A DNA stretch of 64,000 nucleotides from Patella vulgata (taxonomy: Eukaryota > Mollusca > Gastropoda > Patellidae). The notes beneath the pieces are model-generated. The model had not been told where the DNA came from. It made no database searches and saw only the letters and a program-made list of their open reading frames with translations. Both the position numbers and the translations under genes were made by a program. Where the stretch lies: assembly GCF_932274485.2 (NCBI RefSeq), contig NC_065884.2:70392046-70456045 (forward strand), given 5' to 3'. Positions 1 through 10,459 of the stretch are shown piece after piece. Numbering within the stretch: position 1 is the stretch's first letter; every line of letters begins with the position of its first letter.

Positions 1-119
1 TGAACAGAACACATCAGATTACTCCAGGGCTGTATTTGGCGACAATTCGCTAGGCCTACTGTACGATCATAACAATGTAAATAAAATGTTTAGTGGTAAT
101 GTTGTTGTCTTTCTTTAAA

Positions 120-495
120 GGTGCTGAATATACACGAAAAGCCGAAGGCTTTACGGGAAATAATGACCCCTCATCCAAGCATTATGTGAAGGATGAGGGG
201 CATTATTGAAGTGAAGCTGGAGGCTTAGCATGTATATTCCCGCCCACAGATGATCCCTCCCTATCACAAGACAACAAATGGAGTATCTTTAAATAATAAT
301 TGCTTACCGGTATTATTGCTGAATAAATACGAATGTTTGGTCATGTGATATGACTGTTTTTACCTTCACTTTGAAGAACGATAACTCTTGCGATACTAGA
401 ATAGTATGCTGAATTTACATGCTAAGCCTCCGGCTTCACTTCAATAATGCCCCTCATCCTTCACATAATGCTTGGATGAGGGGTCTTTTTCCTAC
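120..495. repeat. Foldback (inverted-repeat) element
   Basis: Two arms of about 70 bp, at 163-233 and 415-486, are near-perfect reverse complements. Each arm itself holds a shorter palindrome in which CCCCTCATCC pairs with GGATGAGGGG. The spacer of about 180 bp has no coding signal. The structure fits a non-autonomous foldback/MITE element. No target duplication was recognised. Confidence 0.65.
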
Positions 496-599
496 GGAAG
501 ACCATTAGGGTCAATCAAATGAAACAAAATCTGATTATGTTGTAATGCCCGTCTCATGTAATTACAAGAAAACTATGGGGCGTTAACGTCCTACTCCGA

Positions 600-894
600 C
601 TGGGTCGGGTGTTCGATACCTGCATCGGCCGAGAAAATTCATCCAGATTTTCCGGCGTGGTTCCCCCTTGTCAGAGATGCAGGACGGAGGGCCTGGCAAG
701 GACATTTTATATATTGGAATGCACGTAAAAGATCCCTTGGCAGTTGGAATTCGATATACGAGTAGGCGATAGTGCCGCTGCCCGGGCAAAATGTCCCTCA
801 TAGCACACTGTATGGCGTATGCCCGTCTTCATTAGCCCAGCATATAGGAACAGAACAGTAGGACGTTAAACCCCATTTCATTTCATTTAATTTC
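600..894 (+). mobile_element. SINE-A copy, 5' truncated
   Basis: It begins inside the tRNA-like head at the B-box-like GGGTGTTCGATACC. It runs through the family body (GGCCGAGAAA..., AAAAGATCCCTTGGCAGTTG) to the end TTAAACCCCATTTC with extra ATTTC units. A short antisense scrap of the same family abuts at about 575-600. Confidence 0.8.
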
Positions 895-1055
895 CTTTAT
901 ACTCCGACTGGGCTAATAGAGACGGGCATTTAATAAGAAGATTTTTAACTTTTAAAACAAAAGCTCCATGGACCTGACATGCACCACGGTACATAAAGCA
1001 GCATATATACTTGGTTTTGATTTTTTATCACCGGCATGTTGCCAGAATAAATGGG

Positions 1056-1322
1056 ATATAAAATGGGGTTTAACGTCCTACTGTTTTGCACAGACAGGGC
1101 TAATGACGACGGGCATACGCCACCCAGTGGCCAAGAAAGCAGCGCTATGGCCTACTCTTATATCGAATTCCAACTGCCAAGGGATCTTTTACGTGTACGC
1201 CAATGTGTACACGGGACTTCGGGTTTTCGTCCAATCCGAACGACTAGACAGCTGTCCTTGCCAGGCCATCCGCCCTGCACCAGATGTAGCAGAAAGTAGG
1301 ATGTTAAACCAAATTTCATTGT
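1056..1322 (-). mobile_element. SINE-A copy, antisense, with a sense tail scrap
   Basis: The tail motif comes first (AAATGGGGTTTAACGTCC at about 1062), followed by the family body in reverse. The last 35 bp or so (TAGGATGTTAAACC...) are a tail piece in the sense direction, so two copies or a rearrangement are joined here. Confidence 0.75.
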
Positions 1323-1363
1323 TTACTTAAGTAAGAAAATGTTTAAATATTTTTCATACAGGG

Positions 1364-1610
1364 TGGTTGGATGGCTGAATGGTTAGCGTGCGCGCTGTAT
1401 CATAAGGTCTGTCATTGAGTCGACTGGCAAGGAGTAGGGTCGCCTGTCCAACCTCGTGGGTTTTCTCCGGGTCCGGTTTCCTCCCACTGCTAAAGACCTC
1501 TACGCGCAAGCGAATTATGTAAATAAAATTAAACCATATGTTAGTCCCGAAATGACCTAGTTTGTGTCGAGAGGACGTTAAACCCCATTTCTCTCTCTCT
1601 CTTTCTCATA
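1364..1610 (+). mobile_element. SINE-B copy
   Basis: The tRNA-like head is TGGATGGCTGAATGGTTAGC. The body carries GTGGGTTTTCTCCGGGTC and CCCACTGCTAAAGACC, and the copy ends with GTTAAACCCCATTT and a CT microsatellite. The B-box part of the head is partly deleted. Confidence 0.8.
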
Positions 1611-1779
1611 CATAGATAACAAAGACGGGATATGTGAACCCAGGTGAATGAGCGATAAACGAGCTAATGTTTATATGATATCAAATGTCCTGTGACCAGA
1701 AAAGTGGTATCGATTTGGTAACATAGTAGAGGATGCAAAACCTCTCCCAACCTTCAGTGTTGAAAGAAGTATGGAGGGA

Positions 1780-1968
1780 GAGTGATAGAGAAAGAGAGAG
1801 GGGGGGGGGTAAATTCCACTCTACACAAAGTAGGTCATTTCGAGACTAACACATGGTTCAATTTTATTTCAATAATTCGCTTGCACGTAGGGGTCTTTAG
1901 CAGGCGACCTTGCGCCTTGTCACGTACAACCGGGAAATCGAAACCACGCCATTTGACTCAAGAAACAA
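1780..1968 (-). mobile_element. SINE-B copy, antisense
   Basis: An AG-rich tail and poly-G come first, then the reversed family body (CTACACAAAGTAGGTCATTT, GAAACCACGCCATTTGAC). The middle of the element is deleted. Confidence 0.7.
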
Positions 1969-2093
1969 GTATGGAAAGGAATGTCCTGTTCTCTTAAATA
2001 TAGCAACGATAAAATAGCCGCATTACTCACGACATTTTTGTTTTTCAGATCTTTGCAAACGGGTACTACTCACGGTATATCTTTTTTCTTCAG

Positions 2094-2431
2094 GTGTTTG
2101 TAAAGCAGTAGAGCGTGGTCGGATGAGAGAGCCACATTATAGTGAGATATGGATCCCTAACTACGAAAATCTGGTGAGAGATTTTAAAAACCACCTGGGC
2201 GACGTCATGGGAAAACTCTTCCAAGGATTCATAATAAGCGATGACGACATAACTATAATTAACAGCATTAATATTAAAGTAGATGCGGCCAGAAAGTTAG
2301 TAGAAATTCTTGCCGACCGTGGCGAGAATGTCTTGCGAAGAATTATAAAAGCTTTGAAACCTGACTATGACATTGCAAAGAGTCTAGACCAACAGCTTAA
2401 AGAACTTACGGACAATGTCACGATGGAGTAA
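2094..2431 (+). CDS. Terminal CARD exon of a second dual-CARD-type gene (partial)
   Basis: This is a last coding exon of 112 codons including stop. It is preceded by the acceptor TTTTTTCTTCAG and enters in phase 1. It encodes a death-fold domain of CARD type, with AARKLVEILADRGENVL and IIKALKPDYDIAK as the best-conserved stretches. It is a close paralogue of the last exon of the gene at 24-27.6 kb: after a variable start both read MREPHYSEIWIPN, and the similarity continues into the intron just upstream and into the 3' flank. Upstream exons are not visible between 1 and 2093, which is mostly SINEs, so they lie before the window or are lost. Frame and splice site look intact, so it could be a working gene end or a recent partial copy. 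Confidence 0.7.
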
Positions 2432-2610
2432 TAAAATAAAGCAATAGGTGTGTTATACTTGTTATTCCCAGGACGATGCCAATCGATTAGGAACATTTTC
2501 TCTCAATACTTTAAAAGCCTCGTTCTGGATATAACAGACACAAAAACAGCCACAATCGTATCCAAGTTAGAATAACTATCAGTTACTGGTGATACGTAAT
2601 GTAATAATAC
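2432..2610. repeat. Duplicated 3' flank, copy 1
   Basis: This stretch matches 27607-27835 in the same orientation, with shared landmarks ACGATGCCAATCGATTA and AAAACAGCCA. The CARD exon and its downstream sequence were therefore duplicated together at DNA level rather than through a spliced RNA. AATAAA occurs right after the stop (about 2434). Confidence 0.75.
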
Positions 2611-3164
2611 CGGACTTCCTTGTAGTGTTTCCTTCGTGGTCGTAAATTAAACTGCAGGTTAGTTCGTTTCTACAACTTTATTATCAGAACAGCTTGGCTT
2701 CGATGTTCCTCGTTCTCTATAAGGTATAAATGATGGGTGCTCGAACACTCTGGGCGAGCTCTGATCAGTGTCGTTCAACACCCTCTTTTATAACGCCATA
2801 ATTCCTTTACGTCATAGACTGACCTTGGCGTTAATTTCCTTCCCAAATATGGAATAAACATTCCAATATTCCGAAGATTGGGAGGAGGATATTACCTTAT
2901 TTGGTCTACCAACCACATGTCATAAACAGATAGGATTTGATGAATATTTGACAATGGAGGGGACAAAACCAGTGTTTTACCCAATTATCACTGTGTTTAT
3001 ATCCAAACACATCACTGAATTACTTGGGTACGTGGAATTTGACTCTAGAGAAAGTGTGAATCTAATAATTTAATTAAAGATAAAATATGGTCGCAAAGAC
3101 CATAGTACTACAGTAACTTATCTCGGGAAGGACACCACAGTCTACAGGTTCTGTTTACGTTTAG
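2611..3164. other. Intergenic stretch, nothing recognised
   Basis: There is no convincing reading frame. A small hairpin (GGAATAAACATTCC) lies near 2852. An acceptor-like GTTTACGTTTAG ends the stretch just before the FLYWCH-like relic. Confidence 0.5.
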
Positions 3165-3445
3165 ATCAACTCCTTTGATATCAGCAACAGATCATTTTTA
3201 ATTCCAGCACCAGTCAACGAAGAGTCCATGTCCGATAGCAGTGTTGAAGACCTCATGGAGTGTATTAATCCTGATGCCCAAACGACGTACCAAGTTCTAG
3301 ACCAAGGCACCAACCGCGGCAAACATAAGCTCTTCCCCGGTAACGGTTTTTCCTTTACAATTAAACGATAGAAGGACGACAATTCCTGGTGATGGTGTAG
3401 CGTCAGAGGCAAAACAAACCGGTGTTTCAATTCAAATATTTGTGA
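3165..3445 (+). pseudogene. FLYWCH-type zinc-finger relic
   Basis: The plus frame from 3165 reads an acidic lead-in (NEESMSDSSVEDLMECINP). It then reads a FLYWCH-like module: YQVLDQGTNRGKHKLFPGNG, FSFTIKR, a W/C pair (WWCSVRG region) and a final C-F-N. FLYWCH domains bind DNA or protein and occur in host chromatin proteins and at the N-terminus of some MULE transposases. Two in-frame stops fall in the second half, and the usual closing Cys/His spacing is weak, so this is probably a dead exon or transposon relic. An acceptor-like TTTAG precedes it. The family call rests on motif pattern only. Confidence 0.45.
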
Positions 3446-3554
3446 TGAATTTAGCCTCAAATCTAATCTGAACTAAAGGTTTGCAGCTATATAAGTAGAA
3501 ATACTGTTATGGAAGAACTTATGTGCTCAGCCCCCGCCCATCCCGTATCACAGA

Positions 3555-3572
3555 CAGGGGGGGGGGGGGGCA
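3555..3572. repeat. Poly-G tract
   Basis: A run of about twelve G residues. The overlapping open frames on both strands are low-complexity and have no family features. Confidence 0.8.
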
Positions 3573-3729
3573 CCGGAGTTGTCTTGTACATGTACATATT
3601 TAATCTGTGTAAGTGTAGTAAATGTGAAAATAAGACAAAAAGACTGTTCAAGAAACCGTATTTGATGTGTATACATGCAGGGATAGCGATGATGATGACG
3701 ACTAACTTTGATGACATTTAAGGTGAAGA

Positions 3730-4584
3730 GTAACTGCATAATTTTGATTTTCGATGATTGTTTTACTTCAATAAATAACTATTTTTTGTCTTATATCTAT
3801 ATTTGTTAGCAAATCACACAATTATACATACCGATTCAGTTTAAATGTGTGTAATTTGGCCGTAAATATCTGAAGGTTTATAGCCACGTGTAGTAAAATA
3901 CTAGGGTCTAATTGAAAGGGTATGTGGGTGTGGGTTTATATTTTAGTGGAAAAATCACGTGGTTTCAATGCCATTTACAAAAATACGGACAGATGCTGGT
4001 CTCAATTATTTCATAACAATATTGCTCAACCAATGTCAGACTAGGCGCTCCGACCATAATTTCTGGGTAAACACCCGCTCACTAACCCACGCAGGCCACA
4101 GGACCACATTTACGATATAAATATTGGGATTGTGTGCTCACATGGTCTTGTGCGTCACACAGCATCAGCAGGCAACACGCACCTGAAATACTGTTATCAA
4201 TTGCAGACATTTGACAGAAAGTGAGACAACTCTCTATTACCGTTAATGGATTTTCAAAGTTCTGTATGTTCCCTTGTCCATTATGTTTTCTGCATTTTGG
4301 TTTAAATCAAATATCATAATTTTTGCCGAGGATGAAGGCAATGGTTGTTTTTGCCAATATTTAATTTTATGTCAACTTCACTATTATTAGTATAAATATA
4401 GCATTTACTTGATCACAGTTTTCATCTGGTCCTAAATCGAGTTATTACAAACATTTTGGTTCGAACTGTCTGGATTGTTGTTTCTGGTGTTACAAGCTTT
4501 CCCGAAATGTATAGTTTGTTTTGTAGGGAGGACATTGTAGCGGAATTGTGATTCTAAGCAAGCTGGAAATTTGACTGCAGGCCT
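3730..4584. other. Intergenic stretch, nothing recognised
   Basis: AT-rich sequence with no open frame of note and no SINE copy. It ends where the inverted arm with the ENPP exon copy begins. Confidence 0.5.
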
Positions 4585-5045
4585 ATTTGTTTATAATTAA
4601 TCTATTTTACAAGTTAGTTAATATCAATGACCACGTGGGTAACAACACAGTGAAAATGGTTCCTAGGGATGGCGCTGTGATCCAGATCTTACCGGAAGAT
4701 GGACAGGAAGACGTGGGTTACCAGTCCATCAAATATAAGGAGGATGAGATGCACGTGACTGTTTATAAGGAGGAGGATATACCGGAACACTGCCACTATA
4801 AAAACAACCGTCGTGTGATGCCAATTGTGGCTGTAGCTGACGATGGTTGGCCGGTTATAGATGTAAGTATACAGTTTATAGCAATATCATAATATATTGA
4901 CGACTCTACTGGGTGCAGAAAGGGGGGGGGGCAGAGCAGGTGTGGTGTGGTTTAACCTTCGCTTGACACTAATCAAGTTATTTCAGGACTCTAATGGGTA
5001 GATCGATTAGGGCCTACCCTCGTTCCAATCCTGGGAATCAAAGAT
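4585..5045. repeat. Inverted-duplication arm 1 (around ENPP exon 4 copy)
   Basis: This is the reverse complement of 5690-6440 once the MITE at 5855-6138 is removed. It includes intron 3 end, exon 4 copy, donor and intron 4 start. Similarity starts abruptly at TATTTGTTTATAATTAATC and ends near 5045. The spacer between the arms holds ENPP exon 5. Confidence 0.85.
4614..4862 (+). pseudogene. Inverted extra copy of ENPP exon 4
   Basis: A 249-bp phase 0-0 exon with acceptor TTTTACAAG and donor GATgtaagt. It is uninterrupted and codes for the same ENPP4/5-type segment as the minus-strand exon 4 (LVNINDHVGNNTVKM..., PEDGQEDVGYQSIKY, NNRRVMPIVAVADDGWPV). It points the opposite way to the gene, so it cannot be spliced into the normal ENPP transcript without an inversion. 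No further ENPP exon is seen downstream on this strand. The open frame and intact splice sites suggest a young duplication. Confidence 0.8.
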
Positions 5046-5689
5046 AAACCACATTCATTCATAATTATAGCTCATGATGCATATTACTACAGACTGAATT
5101 TTGTGATATTGATTTTGTCACAAAGTTCACGTTGCTATAAGAAATTCGTTAAGTAAAACAAAGCTGTATTTATTTGAACATATTGTATGACATAATTACC
5201 AAAATACATGTTCTATAATTTTCTACAGTTTATTTATTAACATGTCTTCAGCATGTCTTCGGTGTTGCTAAGACTACCATTGTTAGGGGCAGCATCCACG
5301 CCTAGCAACTTACAAATTAAAGGGTATATGTCAACACTCTCAATAGACTCTTGACTGTAGTTCGCTTTAAAGTTGGGTCCATGTGCCAGAAAGATTGGCT
5401 TCATCGACATCAATCGATTGTCATAACCATGAGCACCACCCGGGTTTGATCGATGATACTTTTGTGGATTCTGTAATTATACAATGAATCAATTAATCAA
5501 GAGAATAGTATTCATATCTGGTATAAAGTAAAAATTATTAAACTAAAAAATTATGCTTGTTACGAATTAACTTGAAACAACCGCCTTGAAAATATAATTT
5601 GTCAATCCGAAGTGCTTCTGTACAGTTTGGACCTCGAGTTAGCTAAACAGACAATTAAATCCTCGGCAGTAGGAACCGAATTTCAAGTG

Positions 5690-6440
5690 TGAAGAAGGTT
5701 TATCTCAGATTCCCCAGGGAACGAGGGTCGGCCCGAATCGATCTACCCATTACAGTCCTGAAATAACTAGATTAGTGTGAAGCGAAGGTTAAACCACACC
5801 ACGCCTGCTCTGACTCCCCTTTCCTACCCACAGCAGAGACGTCAATATATTTTATTAAAATACAGATGTGGCGTCATCCTTTGATGTTGGCGTACCATTA
5901 TTTCAAATAATCGTAAGAACAACTTGCCAATCGTACATTATTTATACTAGTAAATTACTCGACTCACGTGACGCATTTCATTGCAAAAGCATGTGCAGAG
6001 TGTCTGTATTTTAAGTTGTTTAATGGTCTCGAGCTTAAGACATTGCGTAATATATTGTTAAAACACTCGGGCCTATGGCCCTCTTGTTGTTACAATATAT
6101 TACTTAATGTTTCGCTCTCGACCATTAAACTATACATATTGCTTTAAACTGTATCTTACATCTACAATCAGCCAACCCTCGTCAGCTACAGCAATAATTG
6201 GCATCACACGACGGTTGTTTTTATAGTGGTAGTGTTCCGGTATATCCTCCTTCTTATAAACAGTCGCGTGCATCTCATACTCCATATATTTGATGGACTG
6301 GTAAACCACGTCTTCCTGTCCATCTTCCGGTAAGATCTGCATCACAGCGCCAGCTCTAGGGACCATTTTTACTGTGTTGTTAGGAACGTAGTCATTGATA
6401 TTAACCAACTTGTAAAATAGATTAATTATAAACAAATAAT
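5690..6440. repeat. Inverted-duplication arm 2 (holds ENPP exon 4)
   Basis: Partner of the arm at 4585-5045. It contains the gene's own exon 4 (6408-6160) and is interrupted by a MITE that arm 1 lacks. The inner part near 5695-5855 mirrors 4890-5045, for example GGTTAAACCACACCACGCCT against GGTGTGGTGTGGTTTAACC. Confidence 0.85.
5855..6138. mobile_element. MITE (family M1), copy 1
   Basis: About 280 bp, about 80 percent alike to 20650-20945. The downstream third is a hairpin in which TTTAATGGTCTCGAGC pairs with GCTCTCGACCATTAAA around an AT-rich loop. It interrupts arm 2 of the ENPP inverted duplication and is absent from arm 1, so its ends can be read against an empty site (GCAATAT...AATATATTGACG). 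Confidence 0.75.
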
Positions 6441-6954
6441 CACACAAAATTGAATTAAAACAAAATCTTTCTGAGTAAATGTCGTGGGACAAACAAAATA
6501 ATCTTCAATACACTGTCACGCCGGCGTGGAGGGTAATAACGGTATAAAAAAATTAACGTATTGTTGGGGTGTAGCTGAGGCCACCAATCACCAATGACAC
6601 CACTATTATTCACAACTTTCTCAGAGGCGAAGGGGAGAACCCCGCCCCCTTTCACAAAACGTATTTTTTTCTGGCGAACCGACGAATCTGATATTTCTAA
6701 GCATTGAGAAAGGGGTGTTCTTATATTGTACACGCGGTAATAAAAGCACGATTCCTGAATTACGACTCATAGTTAAATATTAAGGGACTGATTTTACTGA
6801 GGAATTGGGAAATCGGATAAAAAATTAATGCTTCGCTCGACTGAGATTCATCATTGAATTATCAAAAACTCGAAACTGATTAGGATTAGATTTCACCTTA
6901 TGCCGCATAGGCCAAGACCGTAGATTCTTGCTGGTTATAACAACATGTCAGTTA

Positions 6955-7078
6955 AAAATGAAATAAGATGAAATGGGGTTTAACGTTCAACATTTCTACA
7001 CAGACTGGGCTAAAGTCTAATGCATGAGGGGAAAGTGACACAACAGCTTTCTCTTATATCGAACTCCAACTAGCAAGG
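6955..7078 (-). mobile_element. SINE-A fragment, antisense
   Basis: Tail motif AAATGGGGTTTAACG followed by a shortened, diverged body ending at ACTCCAACTAGCAAGG. It lies in ENPP intron 3. Confidence 0.65.
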
Positions 7079-7584
7079 ATTCGTGTCAGCTAAATATTGT
7101 CAACTTGGCTAATTAACAAAAAAGGAGGAAAAGAAAGTATTACTATAAATAGACCAACTCCATTTATGTATGATAAAATCAGGTGAAATAATTACTAGTC
7201 TGAATCCTTATAACTTTATGGTATTTACCTACCTTGTTATCGACATCCACTGACGTCATTCCATGATCACTTGTAACGATGACGTTAAGGGAATCCCATA
7301 AATTATTGTCACGTAACTTCTGTATCATATATCCTAGGAGTTGGTCCATGTACTTGACTTTATCTTTTAATTCTTGAGAATCCGGCCCATGTTTATGGCC
7401 TGTTCGTGGAAATAAAGTGTGGCAAAATGAACCCCTTTATTAGCAAACCAATCGACGACCTAAATGTAATAAGCAAAATATAAAACATAATCCGTACACA
7501 TACTCATGTAACTCACATTTTACATCATCTGGAAGATCTCATTTTGACCGGAAATGTGGGTTATTAGGCCTTAATACACCGATA

Positions 7585-7812
7585 AAGGCGTACAGTATCA
7601 TATTTTTACGAGGCACCAATAAGGGAGTATAGTTTAATATTTTTATTAAGCACATATAAAGGAGTATAGAACATTATTTGTATTAAGCACCGTTAAGGGA
7701 GTATAGAATATTTTTATTAAGCACCGATAAAGGAGTACAGTATAACATTTTTATGAAGCACCAATAAGGGAGTATATAATAATATTTTTATTAAGCAACA
7801 ATAAATGAGTAG
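7585..7812. repeat. Tandem repeat, unit about 43 bp, 5-6 copies
   Basis: Repeated core GGGAGTATAG...AATATTTTTATTAAGCACC with small changes. It lies in ENPP intron 2, ending next to exon 2. It has no coding meaning. Confidence 0.85.
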
Positions 7813-8414
7813 AGTATTATGGTATTACCGTGTCGATTCGTGTTTTAAAAGGAATCGAGCCATTATATGGTAACCAGATTGCAGGCCTCACACCTTTAAT
7901 CTCAACTTCACTTCCAGGCCAAAAATGCGTTGCTGACTTCTTATTGTGTTTCGTCGCGGTTATCCAGATGGGTTCCCCAGCTTCCCACCATTTTGAATCG
8001 TGAGTTCCCTTTCCGAACGACTCATTAAATACTGGATCATACATTTGGTTACCGACGATACCATGGCTTTCCTCGTACAGACCTGGAAAATTCAGATTAA
8101 ACGATTTTATTTAAAAGAAAAAAAATACAAATGATTTGCTACTGCGAACTGCCCAAATTACAAGTGGTGTCTGTTGTTCTCTACAGCGTACACCTAACCA
8201 CGTGTACGACACCCACCTGCTTATGCGAAGCGACAGTTTGTCGCCCAACTGGAACAACTATCAGCCCGTCCGGACAAATGATAACCGGAAACTGAACTTT
8301 TGACATTAAACCCCACCCCACTCCATTCTCTTCACAAACAAACCCGTTACTGTGATACATACAGTTTCACAATTTTGCTAGTTGCTACGCTGTTTATCAC
8401 ATAAGGACTCTCAA

Positions 8415-8660
8415 AACTACGGGGATCCACGATGGCTCAGTGAGTAAGAAGATGTTCACTCACAAGGCGTTGGCTCGTTAACCTGGCGGTTCCGTGTGTT
8501 CCATCCCTTGTCAGTCGTGAAGGACGGAGTGCCTGGCAAGGGACAGGTTATAGTCGTTCGGATAGGACGTAAAACCGACCTCCTGTGTACACATAAACGA
8601 ACCCATAATATTAGGCCCGTCTTCACAAGCCCAGTCGCATCAGAACAGTAAACCCCATTT
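8415..8660 (+). mobile_element. SINE-A copy, diverged
   Basis: A tRNA-like head (GATGGCTCAGTGAGTAAG), then GGACGGAGTGCCTGGCAAGG, then the shortened tail AACAGTAAACCCCATTTCAC. It abuts the donor side of ENPP exon 1. Confidence 0.65.
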
Positions 8661-8916
8661 CACAAACCTACCAGTTGCCATGCTGTAATGGCTTGGAAAT
8701 GTTTCAGTTACGAATACATTGTTCATATAACGCACTTTCACTCCTTTGTCAGCCAGAGAATCAAAATTGGGTGTATCTATTTCTCCAGGTAATCCCATCG
8801 AAATCCATCCATAGAGACTAGCAAAACTTTGTCTACATAGTTCTTTGGACACGCAGTCGCTGGAGAAAAGCGAACTAAGGACACTAACACAAGCAACCAA
8901 TTCATTACAGAGCCCT

Positions 8917-9030
8917 GTAAATGAAATAAAATGGGATTTAAGTTCATACGTTTCTGCACCAAACGGCCTAATCAGGTATGCTATCAGGGAACCCTTTACT
9001 GGACTGCGGCATTTCTGTCTATATTCCATC
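8917..9030 (-). mobile_element. SINE-A fragment, antisense
   Basis: Begins with the reversed tail (AAATGAAATAAAATGGGATTTAAG) just upstream of the ENPP start codon on the other strand. It may therefore supply or interrupt 5' untranslated sequence of that gene. Confidence 0.6.
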
Positions 9031-9790
9031 GGGTGACCACGGTTTTCCTTCACATCAGTTCATTTAGATCTCCATATCTTACCCCAGTCCACGCCAGAAG
9101 ACCAATATTATATAATGTTCAGCTGTGAGTTGAAGATACCAAAAACTATCTCTCTTATAAATCATGTCACCCACGCCATACTAAAAATAATATACCCTTT
9201 TCTTTAGCTAGACAAATATGCACCGTTGTGATAGATGAAGACCTCCGGATTGTCAAATAAGGTGCACTAAAAAGAAATTTATAGAAGTTGGATAAATAAG
9301 GCTTTAGCAATATTCAAACATTGAGGGCTACTAAAGCAAAAGACAGTTCGGGTAATATATGTACCTTTGTCGCTACCCATAACACCCCAACATCCCAACC
9401 CCTGACATCAAACGACAAACTCAGAACTAAATTTGACAATGTTCAATTCATTAAATCACCTAATCTGAATTCATCTATCACTGGGACTGTTTTATGTACA
9501 TGCATCTAAATGCCCGGATCTTCGATGAAAATGTTACGACCATATTACGCCAAATAACAAATATAATTTCCATAACTTTAATTTTAGTGTCAATGACAAT
9601 ATGAATGGTGACGCAAAAAATCTTAAAATGTTTATATTGGAGACGGACACACATCAACCTTGATAGAGTATGCAACCATCGACGGGTTTGTAATATTGAA
9701 AATGAGTCCTTAGCATGCTAGTTCCTTAACACAACTTCACAGGCCTTGGCGGAATTCGATTTTCCAGTGTTGATGACGTGACAATTCAAA
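9031..9790. other. Intergenic stretch, nothing recognised
   Basis: Upstream of the ENPP start on its strand. I see no promoter element I would defend, and only short open frames without family features. Confidence 0.45.
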
Positions 9791-9794
9791 CGAA

Positions 9795-9990
9795 AACTCT
9801 ACCCAAACTAGGTCATATCGGAAATAACATATGGTTCATTTTATTTCAATAATTTGCTTGAGCGTAGAGGTCAGTACCATTGGAAAGAAACCGGGGGGGG
9901 GGGGGGGCACGAGGTTGGAGAGGCGACTATAGTCCTTGTAACATCCAAGCGGGAATTCAATGGCAGGCCTTATAATCTAAAGCCCCCACT
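9795..9990 (-). mobile_element. SINE-B copy, antisense, degraded
   Basis: Reads ACTAGGTCATATCGGAAATAAC, AACATATGGTTCATTTTATT and ATAATTTGCTTGAGCGTAG, then poly-G and a decayed head. Confidence 0.65.
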
Positions 9991-10386
9991 CCCACCTACC
10001 GGTAAACAGATATTCAATAAACATATTAACCTGCTGCCCCGTGTTCATTAAAATAAACAAGATGTGTAAACCACAGAAGCCTTCGGGATCAACTTTCACT
10101 TTGATGTAAATGAAGCTGTTTCTCACAGCAGCTGGGGTGAAACTGCGATATACAGTTATTGCTGCTTATCAATCGACTGGTTCATTAGGTTTTGTCACAG
10201 ACTCTTGTGTGGAAATATTGTTGTTTTTGTTTGGATTATTAGGGTGTCAAGCTGCGTAGTGAGTACATTGGTTCTGCTCAGCGATAAATGAGTATCTCCC
10301 CAGCGTTTTTGGCTTATAGACTAGCTAATAATTGTCCGAGTAAAACACCATTAACGACAATATATGATACACAGTGAATAAATTAA

Positions 10387-10440
10387 ATAGGGGTTAACGT
10401 CCTAGATTTCTGTACCAACTAGGCTAATGAATACTGCCAC
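10387..10440 (-). mobile_element. SINE-A tail fragment, antisense
   Basis: AGGGGTTAACGTCCTAGATTT...GGCTAATGA matches the reversed SINE-A end only. Confidence 0.5.
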
Positions 10441-10459
10441 AGTAACTTCTTCGAAAGCA

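Larger units (their letters stand above)
5237..8905 (-). pseudogene. ENPP4/5-like nucleotide pyrophosphatase/phosphodiesterase, frame broken
   Basis: Five minus-strand exons: 8905-8672, 8082-7829, 7459-7233, 6408-6160, 5470-5237, all with GT-AG junctions. Members of this type I phosphodiesterase family cleave nucleotide phosphodiester bonds outside the cell using two zinc ions. Seen: a signal peptide (MNWLLVLVSLVRFSPATAC), metal site SMDGFRWDYLEK, nucleophile Thr in [56 protein letters not shown] and AHGPNF. It ends in KTC-stop with no membrane segment, unlike vertebrate ENPP4/5. Exon 1 lacks one base in an A-run after YLEK. Exon 3 lacks about 10 bp after LYFHE, which removes the conserved Pro-Asp zinc ligand and shifts frame before TGHKHGPDS. 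So it is either a decayed copy or, for the A-run, partly an assembly error. Introns hold SINE-A copies, a tandem array and a MITE. Confidence 0.82.

Noticed and set aside
583-1330. Open frames of 70-120 codons on both strands
   Set aside because: They run through SINE-A copies. The same peptides (such as STLISNSNCQGIFYV-like strings) recur at every copy, so they are not genes.
2640-2900. Possible LTR-like segment
   Set aside because: No partner copy, no primer site and no retroelement gene in the window, so only the general look of the sequence suggested it.
3161-3460. 99-codon minus-strand open frame
   Set aside because: Antisense shadow of the FLYWCH-like relic, with low-grade composition and no motif.
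7585-7812. CRISPR-like array
   Set aside because: Units are contiguous without unique spacers, inside a eukaryotic intron.
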